From contig NZ_JABMLE010000004.1 in the NCBI RefSeq assembly GCF_013205025.1, positions 1 to 64,000 of the forward strand: a DNA stretch of 64,000 nucleotides, in the 5' to 3' direction. The DNA comes from Rathayibacter sp. VKM Ac-2857 (GTDB lineage: Bacteria; Actinomycetota; Actinomycetes; Actinomycetales; Microbacteriaceae). The notes below the pieces were generated by a model. That model saw only the letters and a list, made by a program, of their open reading frames with translations. It had not been told where the DNA came from and ran no database searches. A program made the position numbers and the translations under genes. Of the stretch, positions 44,418-52,870 are shown piece after piece (positions within the stretch are counted from its first letter, which is position 1; the number at the start of each line of letters is the position of its first letter).

Positions 44418-45724
44418 GCCCCGTGCTCGCGGCGCTCCGCCGCCGGTTCCGGCGCCGGCGACCGCGCTCGGCCGCCGCGTCCCCGCTGCTGCGGCCCGTC
44501 CGCCGCGCCGACCGCTTCACCGCCGCGGACCTCCTCGCCGAGGCCACCTCCGACATCGGCACCCGGCCCGCCCGGCTGGTGATGACCCTGCTCGGCACGG
44601 TGCTCGGCATCGGCGCCCTCGTCGCCACGATCGGCTTCGCGCAGACGACCGCCGGTCAGCTCGCCCGCCGGTTCGACGCCTTCGCCGCGACCCAGGTCGT
44701 CGTGCAGCCGGCCGAGGCGGAGAACTCCTCCGGCGACAGCGTCGCCACCGGGCGGCTGCCCTGGGACGCCGTCGACCGCGTCCGCCGCCTCGCCGGCGTC
44801 GAGCAGGCGGCCGTCGTGGGCGAGGTGTCCCTGCGCGAGGGGGCGAGCATCACCGCGGTCCCCGTCAACGACCCGTCCGCGCCCGCCGCCGCGCCGCCGC
44901 GGCTGTTCGCCGCCTCCGCCGATCTCCTCGACACGCTGGAGGGCGACGTGACCGCCGGGCGGATGTTCGACTCCGGACACGACGCCCGCGCCGACCGGGT
45001 GGTCGTGCTCGGCGCCCGTGCGGCGGAGCGGCTCGGGGTGGAGCGCGTCGACTCCCGGCCCTCGATCCTGATCGACGGCGTCGCCTACTCGGTCCTCGGG
45101 CTCTTCGCCGACGTCCAGGCGCGCGCCGAGCTGCTCGACGCGGTCGTCCTCCCCACGGGCACCGCGCGCGCCGACTTCGCGCTCGCGACGCCGGGCGACC
45201 TCCAGGCGCGCATCGACATCGGCGCCGGGCCGCAGGTCGCGGCGCAGGCACCGCTGACCCTGGCCCCCGACTCTCCCGACTCCGTCTCCGTCGCGGCACC
45301 CGGCGGCCGATCGGAGCTCGCGGGCGACGTCCGCGCCGACGTCGACCTGGTGTTCCTGATCCTCTCGGTGGTTGTGCTGCTCGCGGGCGGGGTCGGCATC
45401 GCCAACGTCACCACGCTGTCGGTGATGGAGCGCGTCGGCGAGATCGGCCTCCGCCGTGCGCTCGGCGCCACACGGCGCCGGATCGCCCAGCAGTTCATCG
45501 TCGAATCGGCCGTGATCGGCCTCCTCGGCGGTCTGGTCGGAGCGGCGACCGGCGTCCTCGCCGTGCTCTCGGTCTCACTCGCGCAGCAGTGGACCCCGGT
45601 GCTCGACCCCGGTGTGGCGTTCGGCGGGGCGCTCCTCGGCGCGCTGATCGGGCTGCTGGCGGGCAGCGTGCCGGCCCGACGCGCCTCCCGTATCGAGCCG
45701 ATCGCGGCCCTTCGCGGGACCTGA
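44414..45724 (+). CDS. MacB/FtsX-type ABC permease
   Basis: 436 residues with four membrane helices: one after the N-terminal basic region (LVMTLLGTVLGIGALVATIGFA), then a 240-residue extracellular MacB_PCD domain, then three at the C-terminus (LVFLILSVVVLLAGGVGIANV, SAVIGLLGGLVGAATGVLAV, FGGALLGALIGLLAGSVPARRASRIEPIAALR). This type carries out mechanotransmission rather than substrate passage through the membrane. It completes a lipoprotein-adaptor-ATPase-permease operon for efflux of a peptide, lipid or antibiotic; substrate unknown. Confidence 0.9.
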   Translation: MSPVLAALRRRFRRRRPRSAAASPLLRPVRRADRFTAADLLAEATSDIGTRPARLVMTLLGTVLGIGALVATIGFAQTTAGQLARRFDAFAATQVVVQPAEAENSSGDSVATGRLPWDAVDRVRRLAGVEQAAVVGEVSLREGASITAVPVNDPSAPAAAPPRLFAASADLLDTLEGDVTAGRMFDSGHDARADRVVVLGARAAERLGVERVDSRPSILIDGVAYSVLGLFADVQARAELLDAVVLPTGTARADFALATPGDLQARIDIGAGPQVAAQAPLTLAPDSPDSVSVAAPGGRSELAGDVRADVDLVFLILSVVVLLAGGVGIANVTTLSVMERVGEIGLRRALGATRRRIAQQFIVESAVIGLLGGLVGAATGVLAVLSVSLAQQWTPVLDPGVAFGGALLGALIGLLAGSVPARRASRIEPIAALRGT

Positions 45725-45779
45725 GCCCCGGCCCCGACGAACCGGGGCTGCGGTTCGGCCGAGCAGCGTGTGCGTCGGT

Positions 45780-46490
45780 TCAGCCGAGCAGCGTGTACGT
45801 GGACGCGTCCAGGTACACCGTGCTGTCGGTGCAGACCTCGATCGCGGCGGGCGCGCGGACGGCGGCATCGGCCGCGTCGATCACCTCGGCGACCAGGAAC
45901 GTCGACGTCGCGGTCGGGCAGCCGAAGGCGCCGGGGGAGTGCCAGGCGACCCGGACGTCCGCCTGCGCCGCCGGAGCGAGGGCGAGCAGGCCGGACGGGT
46001 TCGGGCCGTCGGCGGAGGCGACCGCGCCGAGGCGGCTGCCGTCGGCCCCGGCGGCGTAGACCCCGGGGATGCCGGCGAGGGTGCAGGCGCGGTCCGTCGT
46101 GTTCGTGAAGACCAGGTCGAAGGCGCTGCTGCCCGCGCCGGACGCGTCGGGATCGGGGCGGTACTCGAGCGAGAGGTCGCTCCCGACGCAGCGGACGGTC
46201 TCGGGCTCGGGCGCCGGCGCGGGCGGCTGGGACGCGGTCGGCGCCGGGGCGGGGGTCTCCGGGGCGGTCGTCGGCGCCGGCTCCGCGGACGGAGCGAGCG
46301 ACGCTGCGGCCGTCGCCGTCGCGGTGGGCGTGACGGAGGGGGTGGGCGTGATGGTGGCCGTCGCGCTCGGCCGCGGCAGCGGCGAGGTCGTGGAGGCGAT
46401 GCCGGCGCGCCCCGCGCAGCCGGTGACGAGGAGGCCGACCGCGGCGAGGGTCAGGGCCGCCGCGGCACCGCGGCGCAGGAGGTGGCTCAT
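45780..46490 (-). CDS. DUF4232 lipoprotein
   Basis: 236 residues. Signal peptide with lipobox LVTGC (Cys25), a 75-residue Pro/Ala/Thr/Ser-rich linker that would span the cell wall, then a C-terminal DUF4232 domain (LEYRPDPDASGAGSSAFDLVFTNTTDRACTLAGIPGVYAAG) with Cys pairs. DUF4232 proteins are secreted actinobacterial proteins of unknown function. It converges with the efflux operon (55-base gap). Confidence 0.85.
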   Translation of the reverse strand: MSHLLRRGAAAALTLAAVGLLVTGCAGRAGIASTTSPLPRPSATATITPTPSVTPTATATAAASLAPSAEPAPTTAPETPAPAPTASQPPAPAPEPETVRCVGSDLSLEYRPDPDASGAGSSAFDLVFTNTTDRACTLAGIPGVYAAGADGSRLGAVASADGPNPSGLLALAPAAQADVRVAWHSPGAFGCPTATSTFLVAEVIDAADAAVRAPAAIEVCTDSTVYLDASTYTLLG

Positions 46491-46516
46491 GGGCCGAGTC
46501 TGCCACCGCGGGGCGC

Positions 46517-46580
46517 GATCGGCAGCCCGGATCGACGGACCCGGATCGGCAGCCCCACATCGACGGACCCGGATCGATGG
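46517..46580. repeat. Short tandem repeat of about 27 bp
   Basis: Two units of GATCGGCAGCCC..ATCGACGGACCCG and the start of a third lie in the 98-base gap between the DUF4232 and GntR genes. It is downstream of the GntR stop and upstream of the lipoprotein, with no obvious function. Confidence 0.6.
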
Positions 46581-46588
46581 CCCGCGGA

Positions 46589-47323
46589 TCAGCTCCCGGT
46601 GTCCGCCAGCCGCCGCGACGCGGTGCTCATGTGCGCCTCCATCGCCCTCGCAGCGGCGGCGGGATCGCGCGCCTCGATCGCCTCGAGCACGGCACGGTGC
46701 TCGGTGAAGGCGTCGCGAGCCTGCTCCGGGCTGCTCAGCGCGCGCTCGACCCAGAGCCGCAGCAGGGAGCGGATGGTCTGCAGCAGATCGCGCAGCACGA
46801 CGTTCTCCGCACTGAGGGCGATCTGGAGGTGGAAGCGCACGTCGGCCTCGACGAAGGCCGCGATGTCGTCGAGGTGCGACTCCATCGCCTCGAGGTGCGC
46901 GTGCAGCCTGGCGAGTCCCTCGTCGTCGATCCGGAGCGCCGCCAGCATCGCCGCCTGCACCTCGAGCCCACTGCGCACCTCGATCAGCTCGGCGGTGCGG
47001 CCGGCCGAGAGCATCAGGCCCCAGCTCAGCGTCGTCGGCAGCAGCTCGGAGGTGCTGTCGCGGAGGTAGGTGCCGGAGCCGGGCCGCACCGTGACGATGC
47101 CGAGGATCTCCAGCGCCGCGAGCGCCTCCCGCACCGCCGAGCGGCCGACGCCGAGGCTCTCGGCGAGCTGGCGTTCCGGCGGGAGGCGGGAGCCGGGCAC
47201 GAGGTCGCCGCGGGTGAGCAGCGAGGTGAGCTGCTTGGCGACCTCGGCGACGGCGGTGCCGCGGGGGAGGACCTGCAGCTCCAGGCGCACGAGGGACGGG
47301 TCGTCTTCGGGGTACGCCGGCAT
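46589..47323 (-). CDS. GntR/FCD-family regulator of the apiose genes (predicted)
   Basis: 244 residues. The N-terminal GntR winged helix (LTRGDLVPGSRLPPERQLAESLGVGRSAVREALAALEILGIVTVRPGSGTYL) is followed by an all-helical FCD ligand domain with the metal/ligand-binding pattern FVEADVRFHLQIALSAEN and FTEHRAVLEAIEARDPAAAARAMEAHM. FCD regulators usually sense sugar acids or related carboxylates. It is divergent from the apionate operon and has operator-like sites between. A -10 TACGGT (complement 47330-47335) lies six bases before ATG 47323, so the mRNA is probably leaderless. A ligand such as apionate or erythrulose is inferred. Confidence 0.9.
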   Translation of the reverse strand: MPAYPEDDPSLVRLELQVLPRGTAVAEVAKQLTSLLTRGDLVPGSRLPPERQLAESLGVGRSAVREALAALEILGIVTVRPGSGTYLRDSTSELLPTTLSWGLMLSAGRTAELIEVRSGLEVQAAMLAALRIDDEGLARLHAHLEAMESHLDDIAAFVEADVRFHLQIALSAENVVLRDLLQTIRSLLRLWVERALSSPEQARDAFTEHRAVLEAIEARDPAAAARAMEAHMSTASRRLADTGS

Positions 47324-47375
47324 GCTCCGACCGTAGCAACCGCGCCGACGCCGCACCCGCAGCGACTCGACCGGA

Positions 47376-47437
47376 GAACCGGTTGACAACCGCGGCCCCG
47401 GCACGGCATCCTCTAATTGGTCAACCGGTCAGCCAAT
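47376..47437. promoter_or_regulatory. Tandem GntR-type operators of the apionate operon
   Basis: Site 1, AACCGGTTGAC (47377-47387), is the exact reverse complement of the 11-mer upstream of the SDR gene and runs into a perfect -35 TTGACA (47383-47388). Site 2 is a 22-base imperfect palindrome with arms ATTGG (47416-47420) and CCAAT (47433-47437) around TCAACCGGTCAG. Both fit the TGGTnnACC half-site style of FCD regulators. Confidence 0.65.
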
Positions 47438-47508
47438 TCCCCCGAAGGCGGCCCGAGCCCCACCCCGCACCACCCAACACAGTCGTTGACACGGATCAGG
47501 AGATCGAC

Positions 47509-48882
47509 GTGGACCTTCCCTCCCGCACAGGCGGAACCGCGACGGCGGACGCCGCCGTCGAGAAGAGCGCCATCAGGAAGGTGTCGATCCGGCTCGTGCC
47601 GTTCGTCGCCCTGATGTTCTTCATCAACTACCTCGACCGGACGGCCATCGGCTTCGCCGCGCCGAACGGCATGGAGGCCGACCTCGCCCTCTCGGCGGCC
47701 CAGTTCGGCTTCGCCTCGGGCGTCTTCTTCATCGGCTACATCCTGCTGGAGGTGCCGAGCAACCTCGCGCTGCACCGCTTCGGCGCCCGCCGCTGGCTCG
47801 CCCGCATCATGGTCAGCTGGGGCATCGTGGCGCTCCTCTTCACCTGGGTGCAGAACTTCGAGCAGCTCGTCGCCCTGCGCTTCCTGCTTGGTGTCGCCGA
47901 GGCCGGCTTCTTCCCCGGCGCGATCCTCTTCCTCAGCCTCTGGGTGCCGGCCAAGCACCGCTCGAAGATCCTCGCGCTCTTCTACCTGGCGCAGCCGCTC
48001 ACCACGGTGATCGGCGCCCCGCTCGCCGGCTTCCTGATCGAGCAGGACGGCATCCTCGGCCTCGAGGGCTGGCGCTTCATGTTCCTCGGCGTCTCGCTGC
48101 CCGCGATCGTCGTGGGCGTCATCGCCTGGTTCTACCTCAAGGACAAGCCCTCCGACGCGAAGTGGCTGACCCGCGAGGAGCAGGTCTGGCTGACCACCGC
48201 GCTGAAGCGCGAGGAGGACGTCAAGACCAAGGGCGTCACCACGCACCCCAAGATGTCCTCCGCCTTCAAGAGCGGCCGCGTCTGGATGCTGAGCTTCGTC
48301 TACTTCGGCTTCATCTACGGCCTCTACGCGCTCGCCTTCTTCCTGCCCACGATCATCGAGGGCTTCCAGGAGCAGTACGGCACCACCTTCGGCATCTTCG
48401 AGAAGGGCCTGATCACCGCGATCCCCTACGTGCCCGCGGCCATCGCCCTCTACCTCTGGTCGCGCGACGCCACCCGCCGCGGCGTGCGCACCTGGCACAT
48501 CGTGATCCCCGCGATCGTCGGTGGCCTGAGCATCCCGCTCGCGCTCTTCGCCGGCTCCCCGGCGGCCACGATCGCCGTGATCACCGTCACCGCGATGGCG
48601 ATCTTCTCGGCGCTGCCCAACTTCTGGACCTTCCCGACCCGGTTCCTCACCGGCGCGGCGGCGGCCGCGGGCATCGCGCTGATCAACACGATCGGCAACC
48701 TGGCCGGCTTCTCGGCCCCGTACATCACGGGCGCCCTGAAGGACGCGACCGGCGGCTACGAGGTCCCGATGGTCATCGTCGGCTTCTTCCTGCTGCTCTC
48801 CGCGGTGCTGATGTCCCTCCTCGCGCGCCGCTACAAGGACGCACCGCTCGACGCCCCGAGCGTCGACGTGATCGCGCACTGA
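47509..48882 (+). CDS. MFS transporter, anion:cation symporter (ACS) type, candidate apionate/apiose importer
   Basis: 457 residues and twelve membrane helices. The block FINYLDRTAIGFAAPNGMEADLALSAAQFGFASGVFFIGYILLEVPSNLALHRFGARRWLARIMVSWG is typical of the ACS family, whose members import glucarate, galactonate, tartrate and similar organic anions. GTG 47509 is selected because AGGAGA lies five bases upstream. First gene of the six-gene operon behind the GntR sites, so D-apionate, apionolactone or D-apiose is the likely substrate (inference). Confidence 0.88.
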   Translation: MDLPSRTGGTATADAAVEKSAIRKVSIRLVPFVALMFFINYLDRTAIGFAAPNGMEADLALSAAQFGFASGVFFIGYILLEVPSNLALHRFGARRWLARIMVSWGIVALLFTWVQNFEQLVALRFLLGVAEAGFFPGAILFLSLWVPAKHRSKILALFYLAQPLTTVIGAPLAGFLIEQDGILGLEGWRFMFLGVSLPAIVVGVIAWFYLKDKPSDAKWLTREEQVWLTTALKREEDVKTKGVTTHPKMSSAFKSGRVWMLSFVYFGFIYGLYALAFFLPTIIEGFQEQYGTTFGIFEKGLITAIPYVPAAIALYLWSRDATRRGVRTWHIVIPAIVGGLSIPLALFAGSPAATIAVITVTAMAIFSALPNFWTFPTRFLTGAAAAAGIALINTIGNLAGFSAPYITGALKDATGGYEVPMVIVGFFLLLSAVLMSLLARRYKDAPLDAPSVDVIAH

Positions 48883-48938
48883 GCACCCGCACGACCTGCT
48901 GACCGCCCGACGCCGCCCCTCCCCGAACAGGACTCCTG

Positions 48939-50699
48939 ATGACCCGGCTCTACAACGACCCGTCCGACTTCGCCGACGAGATGATCGACGGCTTCGTCGC
49001 CGCGAACCGCCGCTTCGTGCGGCGGGTGCAGGGCGGCGTGGTGCGCTCGACCGTGAGCGCGCCCGGCTCGGTCGCCCTCGTGGTGGGCGGCGGCTCCGGC
49101 CACTACCCGGCGTTCGGCGGACTCGTCGGGCAGGGGCTCGCGCACGGCGCGGCGATGGGGAACCTCTTCGCCTCGCCGTCCGCGCAGCAGGTGCACTCGG
49201 TCGCCGCGGCGGCCGAGCACGGCGGCGGCGTGCTGCTCAGCTACGGCAACTACGCGGGCGACGTGCTCAACTTCGACGCGGCCGAGCGGCGCCTCCGCGA
49301 CGAGGGGATCGACGTCCGCACCGTCACGGTGACGGACGACGTCTCGAGCGCGAGCGTCGCCGAGAAGCACAAGCGCCGAGGGATCGCGGGCGATCTGACG
49401 GTCTTCAAGGTCGCGGGCGCCGCGGCGGAGGAGGGCGCGTCGCTGGACGAGGTCGAGCGCATCGCCCGCCTCGCCAACGAGCGCACCCGCTCCTTCGGCG
49501 TGGCGTTCTCGGGCTGCTCGCTGCCCGGGGCGTTGGAGCCGCTGTTCACCGTGCCGGAGGGTCGGATGGCGGTCGGCATGGGCATCCACGGGGAGCCCGG
49601 CATCCGCGAGGACGACGTGCCCACGGCCGACGGTCTCGCCGAGCTGCTGGTCTCGTCCCTGCTCGCCGAGCTGCCCGACGGCGTCGACGCGGCCGAGGGC
49701 TCGCGCCTCGTCGTCGTGCTGAACGGGCTCGGCTCCGTGAAGTACGAGGAGCTGTTCGTCGTCTACGCCGGCGTCGAGCGGCGCCTGCGCGAGCGCGGCC
49801 TCGAGGTGCTCGAGCCCGAGGTCGGCGAGCTCGTCACGAGCTTCGACATGGCCGGCGTCTCACTCACCTTCTTCTGGGTCGACGACGAGCTGGAGCGGCT
49901 CTGGGCCGCGCCGGCCGAGGCTCCCGCGTACCGCAAGGGCTCGGTCCGCCCCGCCGAGCAGGCCGCTGTGACGGAGCAGGAGACGACCGCGGTCGTCATC
50001 GGCGAGGCGAGCGACGATTCCCGCGACGCCGCCCGCACCGTGCTCGCCGCTCTCGAGGCGACGCAGTCCACGATCGACGAGAACGCCGACGAGCTCGGCC
50101 GGATCGACGCGGTCGCCGGCGACGGCGATCACGGCATCGGCATGCAGCGCGGCGTGCACGCGGCGGTCGCCGCCGCCCGGGCCGCGCTCGAGGCCGGCGC
50201 CGGGGCGGGAACCGTGCTCGCCCATGCCGGCGATGCCTGGTCCGACCGGGCCGGCGGCACCTCCGGAGCGCTTTGGGGCGCCGCGCTCGCCGCGGTCGGC
50301 TCGGCGCTCGGCGACACCGCCGCGCCCACGGCCGCCGCGGTGGTCGAGGGGGTCGACGGCGCCCGCGCGGCGATCCTCCGCTTCGGCGCGACGCCGGGCG
50401 ACAAGACGATGGTCGACTCCCTCGTCCCCTTCGCCGACGTCCTCGGCGAGGCCGTCGCCGCGGGGGAGGAGCTGCCCGCGGCCTGGACCCGGGCCGCCGA
50501 GGCCTGCACGACCGCCGCCGCCGCGACCGCGCAGCTGCTGCCGAAGATGGGCCGCGCCCGGCCGCACGCCGAGAAGAGCCTCGGCACCCCCGACGCCGGG
50601 GCGCACTCGCTCGGGCTCATCGTCACCGCGATCGGCGCGGTGCTGCGGGCGGGCGCCTCCGTCTCCGCGACCCCCGGCTCTGTCGGCAGCGGCGCGTAG
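48939..50699 (+). CDS. lerK: L-erythrulose kinase (DhaK-DhaL fusion, LerK-like)
   Basis: 586 residues. A DhaK domain (1-330) with [12 protein letters not shown] and the substrate-binding His217 in GIHGEPG is fused to a DhaL domain (about 365-580) with the metal/ATP motif AGDGDHGIG (around 392-400). This one-piece ATP-dependent architecture matches dihydroxyacetone-type kinases and in particular the L-erythrulose 1-kinases known from mycobacteria. The two isomerases that follow are the exact partners needed to carry L-erythrulose 1-phosphate to erythrose 4-phosphate, which supports L-erythrulose over dihydroxyacetone as substrate. Confidence 0.85.
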   Translation: MTRLYNDPSDFADEMIDGFVAANRRFVRRVQGGVVRSTVSAPGSVALVVGGGSGHYPAFGGLVGQGLAHGAAMGNLFASPSAQQVHSVAAAAEHGGGVLLSYGNYAGDVLNFDAAERRLRDEGIDVRTVTVTDDVSSASVAEKHKRRGIAGDLTVFKVAGAAAEEGASLDEVERIARLANERTRSFGVAFSGCSLPGALEPLFTVPEGRMAVGMGIHGEPGIREDDVPTADGLAELLVSSLLAELPDGVDAAEGSRLVVVLNGLGSVKYEELFVVYAGVERRLRERGLEVLEPEVGELVTSFDMAGVSLTFFWVDDELERLWAAPAEAPAYRKGSVRPAEQAAVTEQETTAVVIGEASDDSRDAARTVLAALEATQSTIDENADELGRIDAVAGDGDHGIGMQRGVHAAVAAARAALEAGAGAGTVLAHAGDAWSDRAGGTSGALWGAALAAVGSALGDTAAPTAAAVVEGVDGARAAILRFGATPGDKTMVDSLVPFADVLGEAVAAGEELPAAWTRAAEACTTAAAATAQLLPKMGRARPHAEKSLGTPDAGAHSLGLIVTAIGAVLRAGASVSATPGSVGSGA

Positions 50700-50745
50700 C
50701 GTCGACCCCGTCCCCACGACCGCTTCCAGCAAGGAGAGAACACCC

Positions 50746-51246
50746 ATGAGCGCACCCCTCCGCCTCGTCGTCGGCTCCGACGACGCCGGTCTCGACTACA
50801 AGGAGATCGTCAAGGCCGACCTCGAGAAGGACTCCCGCGTCGCGTCCGTCGTCGACGTCGGCGTCGACGCCTCGTCGCACACGCCCTACCCGAGCGTCGC
50901 CATCGCCGCCGCCGAGATGGTCGCCCGCGGCGACGCCGACCGCGCGATCCTGATCTGCGGCACCGGGCTCGGCGTCGCGATCGCCGCCAACAAGGTGGCC
51001 GGCATCCGCGCCGTCACCGCGCACGACTCGTTCTCGGTCGAGCGCTCGATCCTCTCCAACGACGCGCAGGTGCTCTGCATGGGCCAGCGCGTCGTCGGCA
51101 TCGAGCTCGCGCGCCGCCTCGCGAAGGAGTGGCTCGGCTACGAGTTCGACAGCTCCTCCGCCTCCGCCGAGAAGGTGCGCGTGATCGAGGCCTACGAGGC
51201 CGGCAACCCGGTCGCGGACGACGCCGCCACGGTCGGCTCGTGCTGA
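50746..51246 (+). CDS. derI: RpiB-like D-erythrulose-4-phosphate isomerase (DerI-like)
   Basis: 166 residues of the RpiB/LacAB fold: [18 protein letters not shown] at the N-terminus, catalytic Cys in [32 protein letters not shown], and the phosphate-binding Arg/His region. In erythritol and tetrose pathways an RpiB homologue converts D-erythrulose 4-phosphate to D-erythrose 4-phosphate. AAGGAGAG precedes ATG 50746. Its stop overlaps the next gene by seven bases. Substrate assigned from operon context. Confidence 0.85.
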   Translation: MSAPLRLVVGSDDAGLDYKEIVKADLEKDSRVASVVDVGVDASSHTPYPSVAIAAAEMVARGDADRAILICGTGLGVAIAANKVAGIRAVTAHDSFSVERSILSNDAQVLCMGQRVVGIELARRLAKEWLGYEFDSSSASAEKVRVIEAYEAGNPVADDAATVGSC

Positions 51247-52052
51247 GCCGCGCCGCCGGGGACGCCCCGGCGTTCACCGTCGGCGTGAGCCTCAAGATGT
51301 ACTTCGGGCACGCGCGGACGCTCGAGTGGATGCAGCGCATCGCCGAGATCGCGCGGACGCACGAGGCGACCGCCTCGGGAGCCGTCGAGCTGTTCGTGGT
51401 GCCGACCTTCCCCGCGCTGGTGCCGGTCGGCGCCCTCGCGGCGGAAACCGGAGTCGCGCTCGGCGCGCAGGACCTGTTCTGGGAGGACGCGGGAGCGTTC
51501 ACCGGCGAGGTCAGCGGTGCGGAGCTGCGCGAGGTCGGCTGTCGGCTGGTCGAGATCGGCCACGCCGAGCGGCGCGCGCTCTTCGGTGACGACGACGAGC
51601 GCGTGCGCGCGAAGGTCGCGGCGGCGTTCCGCAACGACCTCGTCCCGCTGCTCTGCGTCGGCGAGACCGAGCGCGGCTCCGTCGAGGACGCCGTCGAGCT
51701 CGTGCTCGCGCAGATCGGCTCCGCCCTCGCGGACGCGGACGAGGCCGGCGCCGTCGGCCCGATCCTCGCCGCCTACGAGCCGGTCTGGGCGATCGGCGCC
51801 CCCGAGCCCGCCGAGCCGGCCTTCATCGCCGGCGTCGTCACCGCGCTCGAGGCGGCGCTCGCGCAGCTCCCCGGCCGCGCCGGCAGCCGCGTCATCTACG
51901 GCGGCAGCGCCGGACCCGGGCTCCTGACCGCGCTCGAGGGCCGCGTGCCCGGGCTGTTCCTCGGCCGCTTCGCGCACGACCCCGAGGCGGTCGGCGCGAT
52001 CTTCGACGAGGCGCTCGCTCTCGTGCGCGCCGACTTGGAGGCCCGATCGTGA
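51240..52052 (+). CDS. lerI: TIM-like L-erythrulose-1-phosphate isomerase (LerI-like)
   Basis: 270 residues of triosephosphate-isomerase fold. The catalytic residues are present: Lys19 (SLKMYF), His in VEIGHAERR and Glu in AYEPVWAIG, together with the phosphate loop YGGSAGPGL. The first strand reads VGVSLKMYF instead of the housekeeping GNWKMN, as expected for the erythrulose-phosphate branch (LerI/EryH). It would convert L-erythrulose 1-phosphate to D-erythrulose 4-phosphate. GTG 51240 overlaps derI, and the stop overlaps oiaC. Confidence 0.85.
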   Translation: MLSRAAGDAPAFTVGVSLKMYFGHARTLEWMQRIAEIARTHEATASGAVELFVVPTFPALVPVGALAAETGVALGAQDLFWEDAGAFTGEVSGAELREVGCRLVEIGHAERRALFGDDDERVRAKVAAAFRNDLVPLLCVGETERGSVEDAVELVLAQIGSALADADEAGAVGPILAAYEPVWAIGAPEPAEPAFIAGVVTALEAALAQLPGRAGSRVIYGGSAGPGLLTALEGRVPGLFLGRFAHDPEAVGAIFDEALALVRADLEARS

Positions 52053-52870
52053 GCCGCATCGGGCTGAGCAGCTACGCCTTCTTCTGGCGCTCCTCCGATC
52101 GCGTCCCCGAGCCGCTCGGCGTCGAGGCCATGGTCCGCGAGACCGCCGCGCTCGGCGTCGACCTGCTGCAGCTCTGCGACGTGCCGGCGCTCGAGGAGTA
52201 CTCGGACGAGCAGCTCGCGTCGCTGCGCGCGGTCGCGAACGCCGAGGGGGTCGGGCTCGAGCTCGGCACCCGCGGCACCGATCCCGCGCACCTGCGCCGC
52301 TGGCTCCGCCTGGCCCGCGCGCTCGACGTCGTGCTGCTGCGCAGCATGTGGACGTCGGGGGAGGACCGGCCGGACCGCGCCGAGACGCTGCGGCGCCTGC
52401 GCGAGATCGCGCCCGAGCTGGAGGAGGCCGGCGTCACGCTGGCCCTGGAGACCTACGAGCAGGTGAGCACGGCCGACCTCGTCGACGTGATCGCGACGCT
52501 CGATCACCCGCGGATCCGGATCTGCCTCGACCCGGCGAACACCGTCGCGAACCTCGAGCTGCCGGAGGACGTCACCGCCCGCTGCGCCCCGTACGTCGCC
52601 AACTGGCACGTGAAGGACTTCGACTTCAGCCGCAATCCCGGCTGGGTCGGCTTCGTCTACACCGGCACGGCGCTCGGCGACGGCCGCCTCGACTACGACG
52701 CCATGCTCGCGCTGCTGCAGCCGGCGGAGCGCGGCATCACCCAGATCATCGAGTTCTGGCTCCCCTGGCAGGACACCGTCCCCGCCGCGGAGCAGGCGCT
52801 CGTCACCACCCGGCTCGAAGCCGAGTGGACCCGCACCACCCTCGACCAGCTCAGGAGAAGGAACTCATGA
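52049..52870 (+). CDS. oiaC: 3-oxo-isoapionate decarboxylase (OiaC-like TIM barrel)
   Basis: 273 residues of the xylose-isomerase-like TIM barrel family. Metal-binding acids and histidine occur in the expected order: LALETYEQVS, ICLDPANTVANLE, NWHVKDFDFSRNPGWVGFVYTGTALGDGRLDY and IEFWLPWQD. OiaC decarboxylates 3-oxo-isoapionate to L-erythrulose. Assignment rests on fold, the adjacent apnO-like gene that makes the substrate and the L-erythrulose kinase upstream that uses the product. GTG 52049 overlaps lerI, and its TGA overlaps the apnO ATG. Confidence 0.8.
   Translation: MSRIGLSSYAFFWRSSDRVPEPLGVEAMVRETAALGVDLLQLCDVPALEEYSDEQLASLRAVANAEGVGLELGTRGTDPAHLRRWLRLARALDVVLLRSMWTSGEDRPDRAETLRRLREIAPELEEAGVTLALETYEQVSTADLVDVIATLDHPRIRICLDPANTVANLELPEDVTARCAPYVANWHVKDFDFSRNPGWVGFVYTGTALGDGRLDYDAMLALLQPAERGITQIIEFWLPWQDTVPAAEQALVTTRLEAEWTRTTLDQLRRRNS

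Noticed and set aside
47486-47491. TTGACA as -35 for the MFS operon
   Set aside because: A -10 at normal spacing would fall inside the coding sequence after GTG 47509. The TTGACA at 47383-47388 beside the operator is the better candidate.
48939-50699. Plain dihydroxyacetone kinase
   Set aside because: The fold fits, but the neighbours (LerI-, DerI-, OiaC-, ApnO-like genes) supply and use L-erythrulose; no glycerol or DHA gene is present. Kept as LerK-like with moderate confidence.
51240-52052. Housekeeping triosephosphate isomerase
   Set aside because: The first-strand motif differs from GNWKMN, and the gene is not in a gap-pgk-tpi cluster but between an RpiB homologue and an OiaC homologue.
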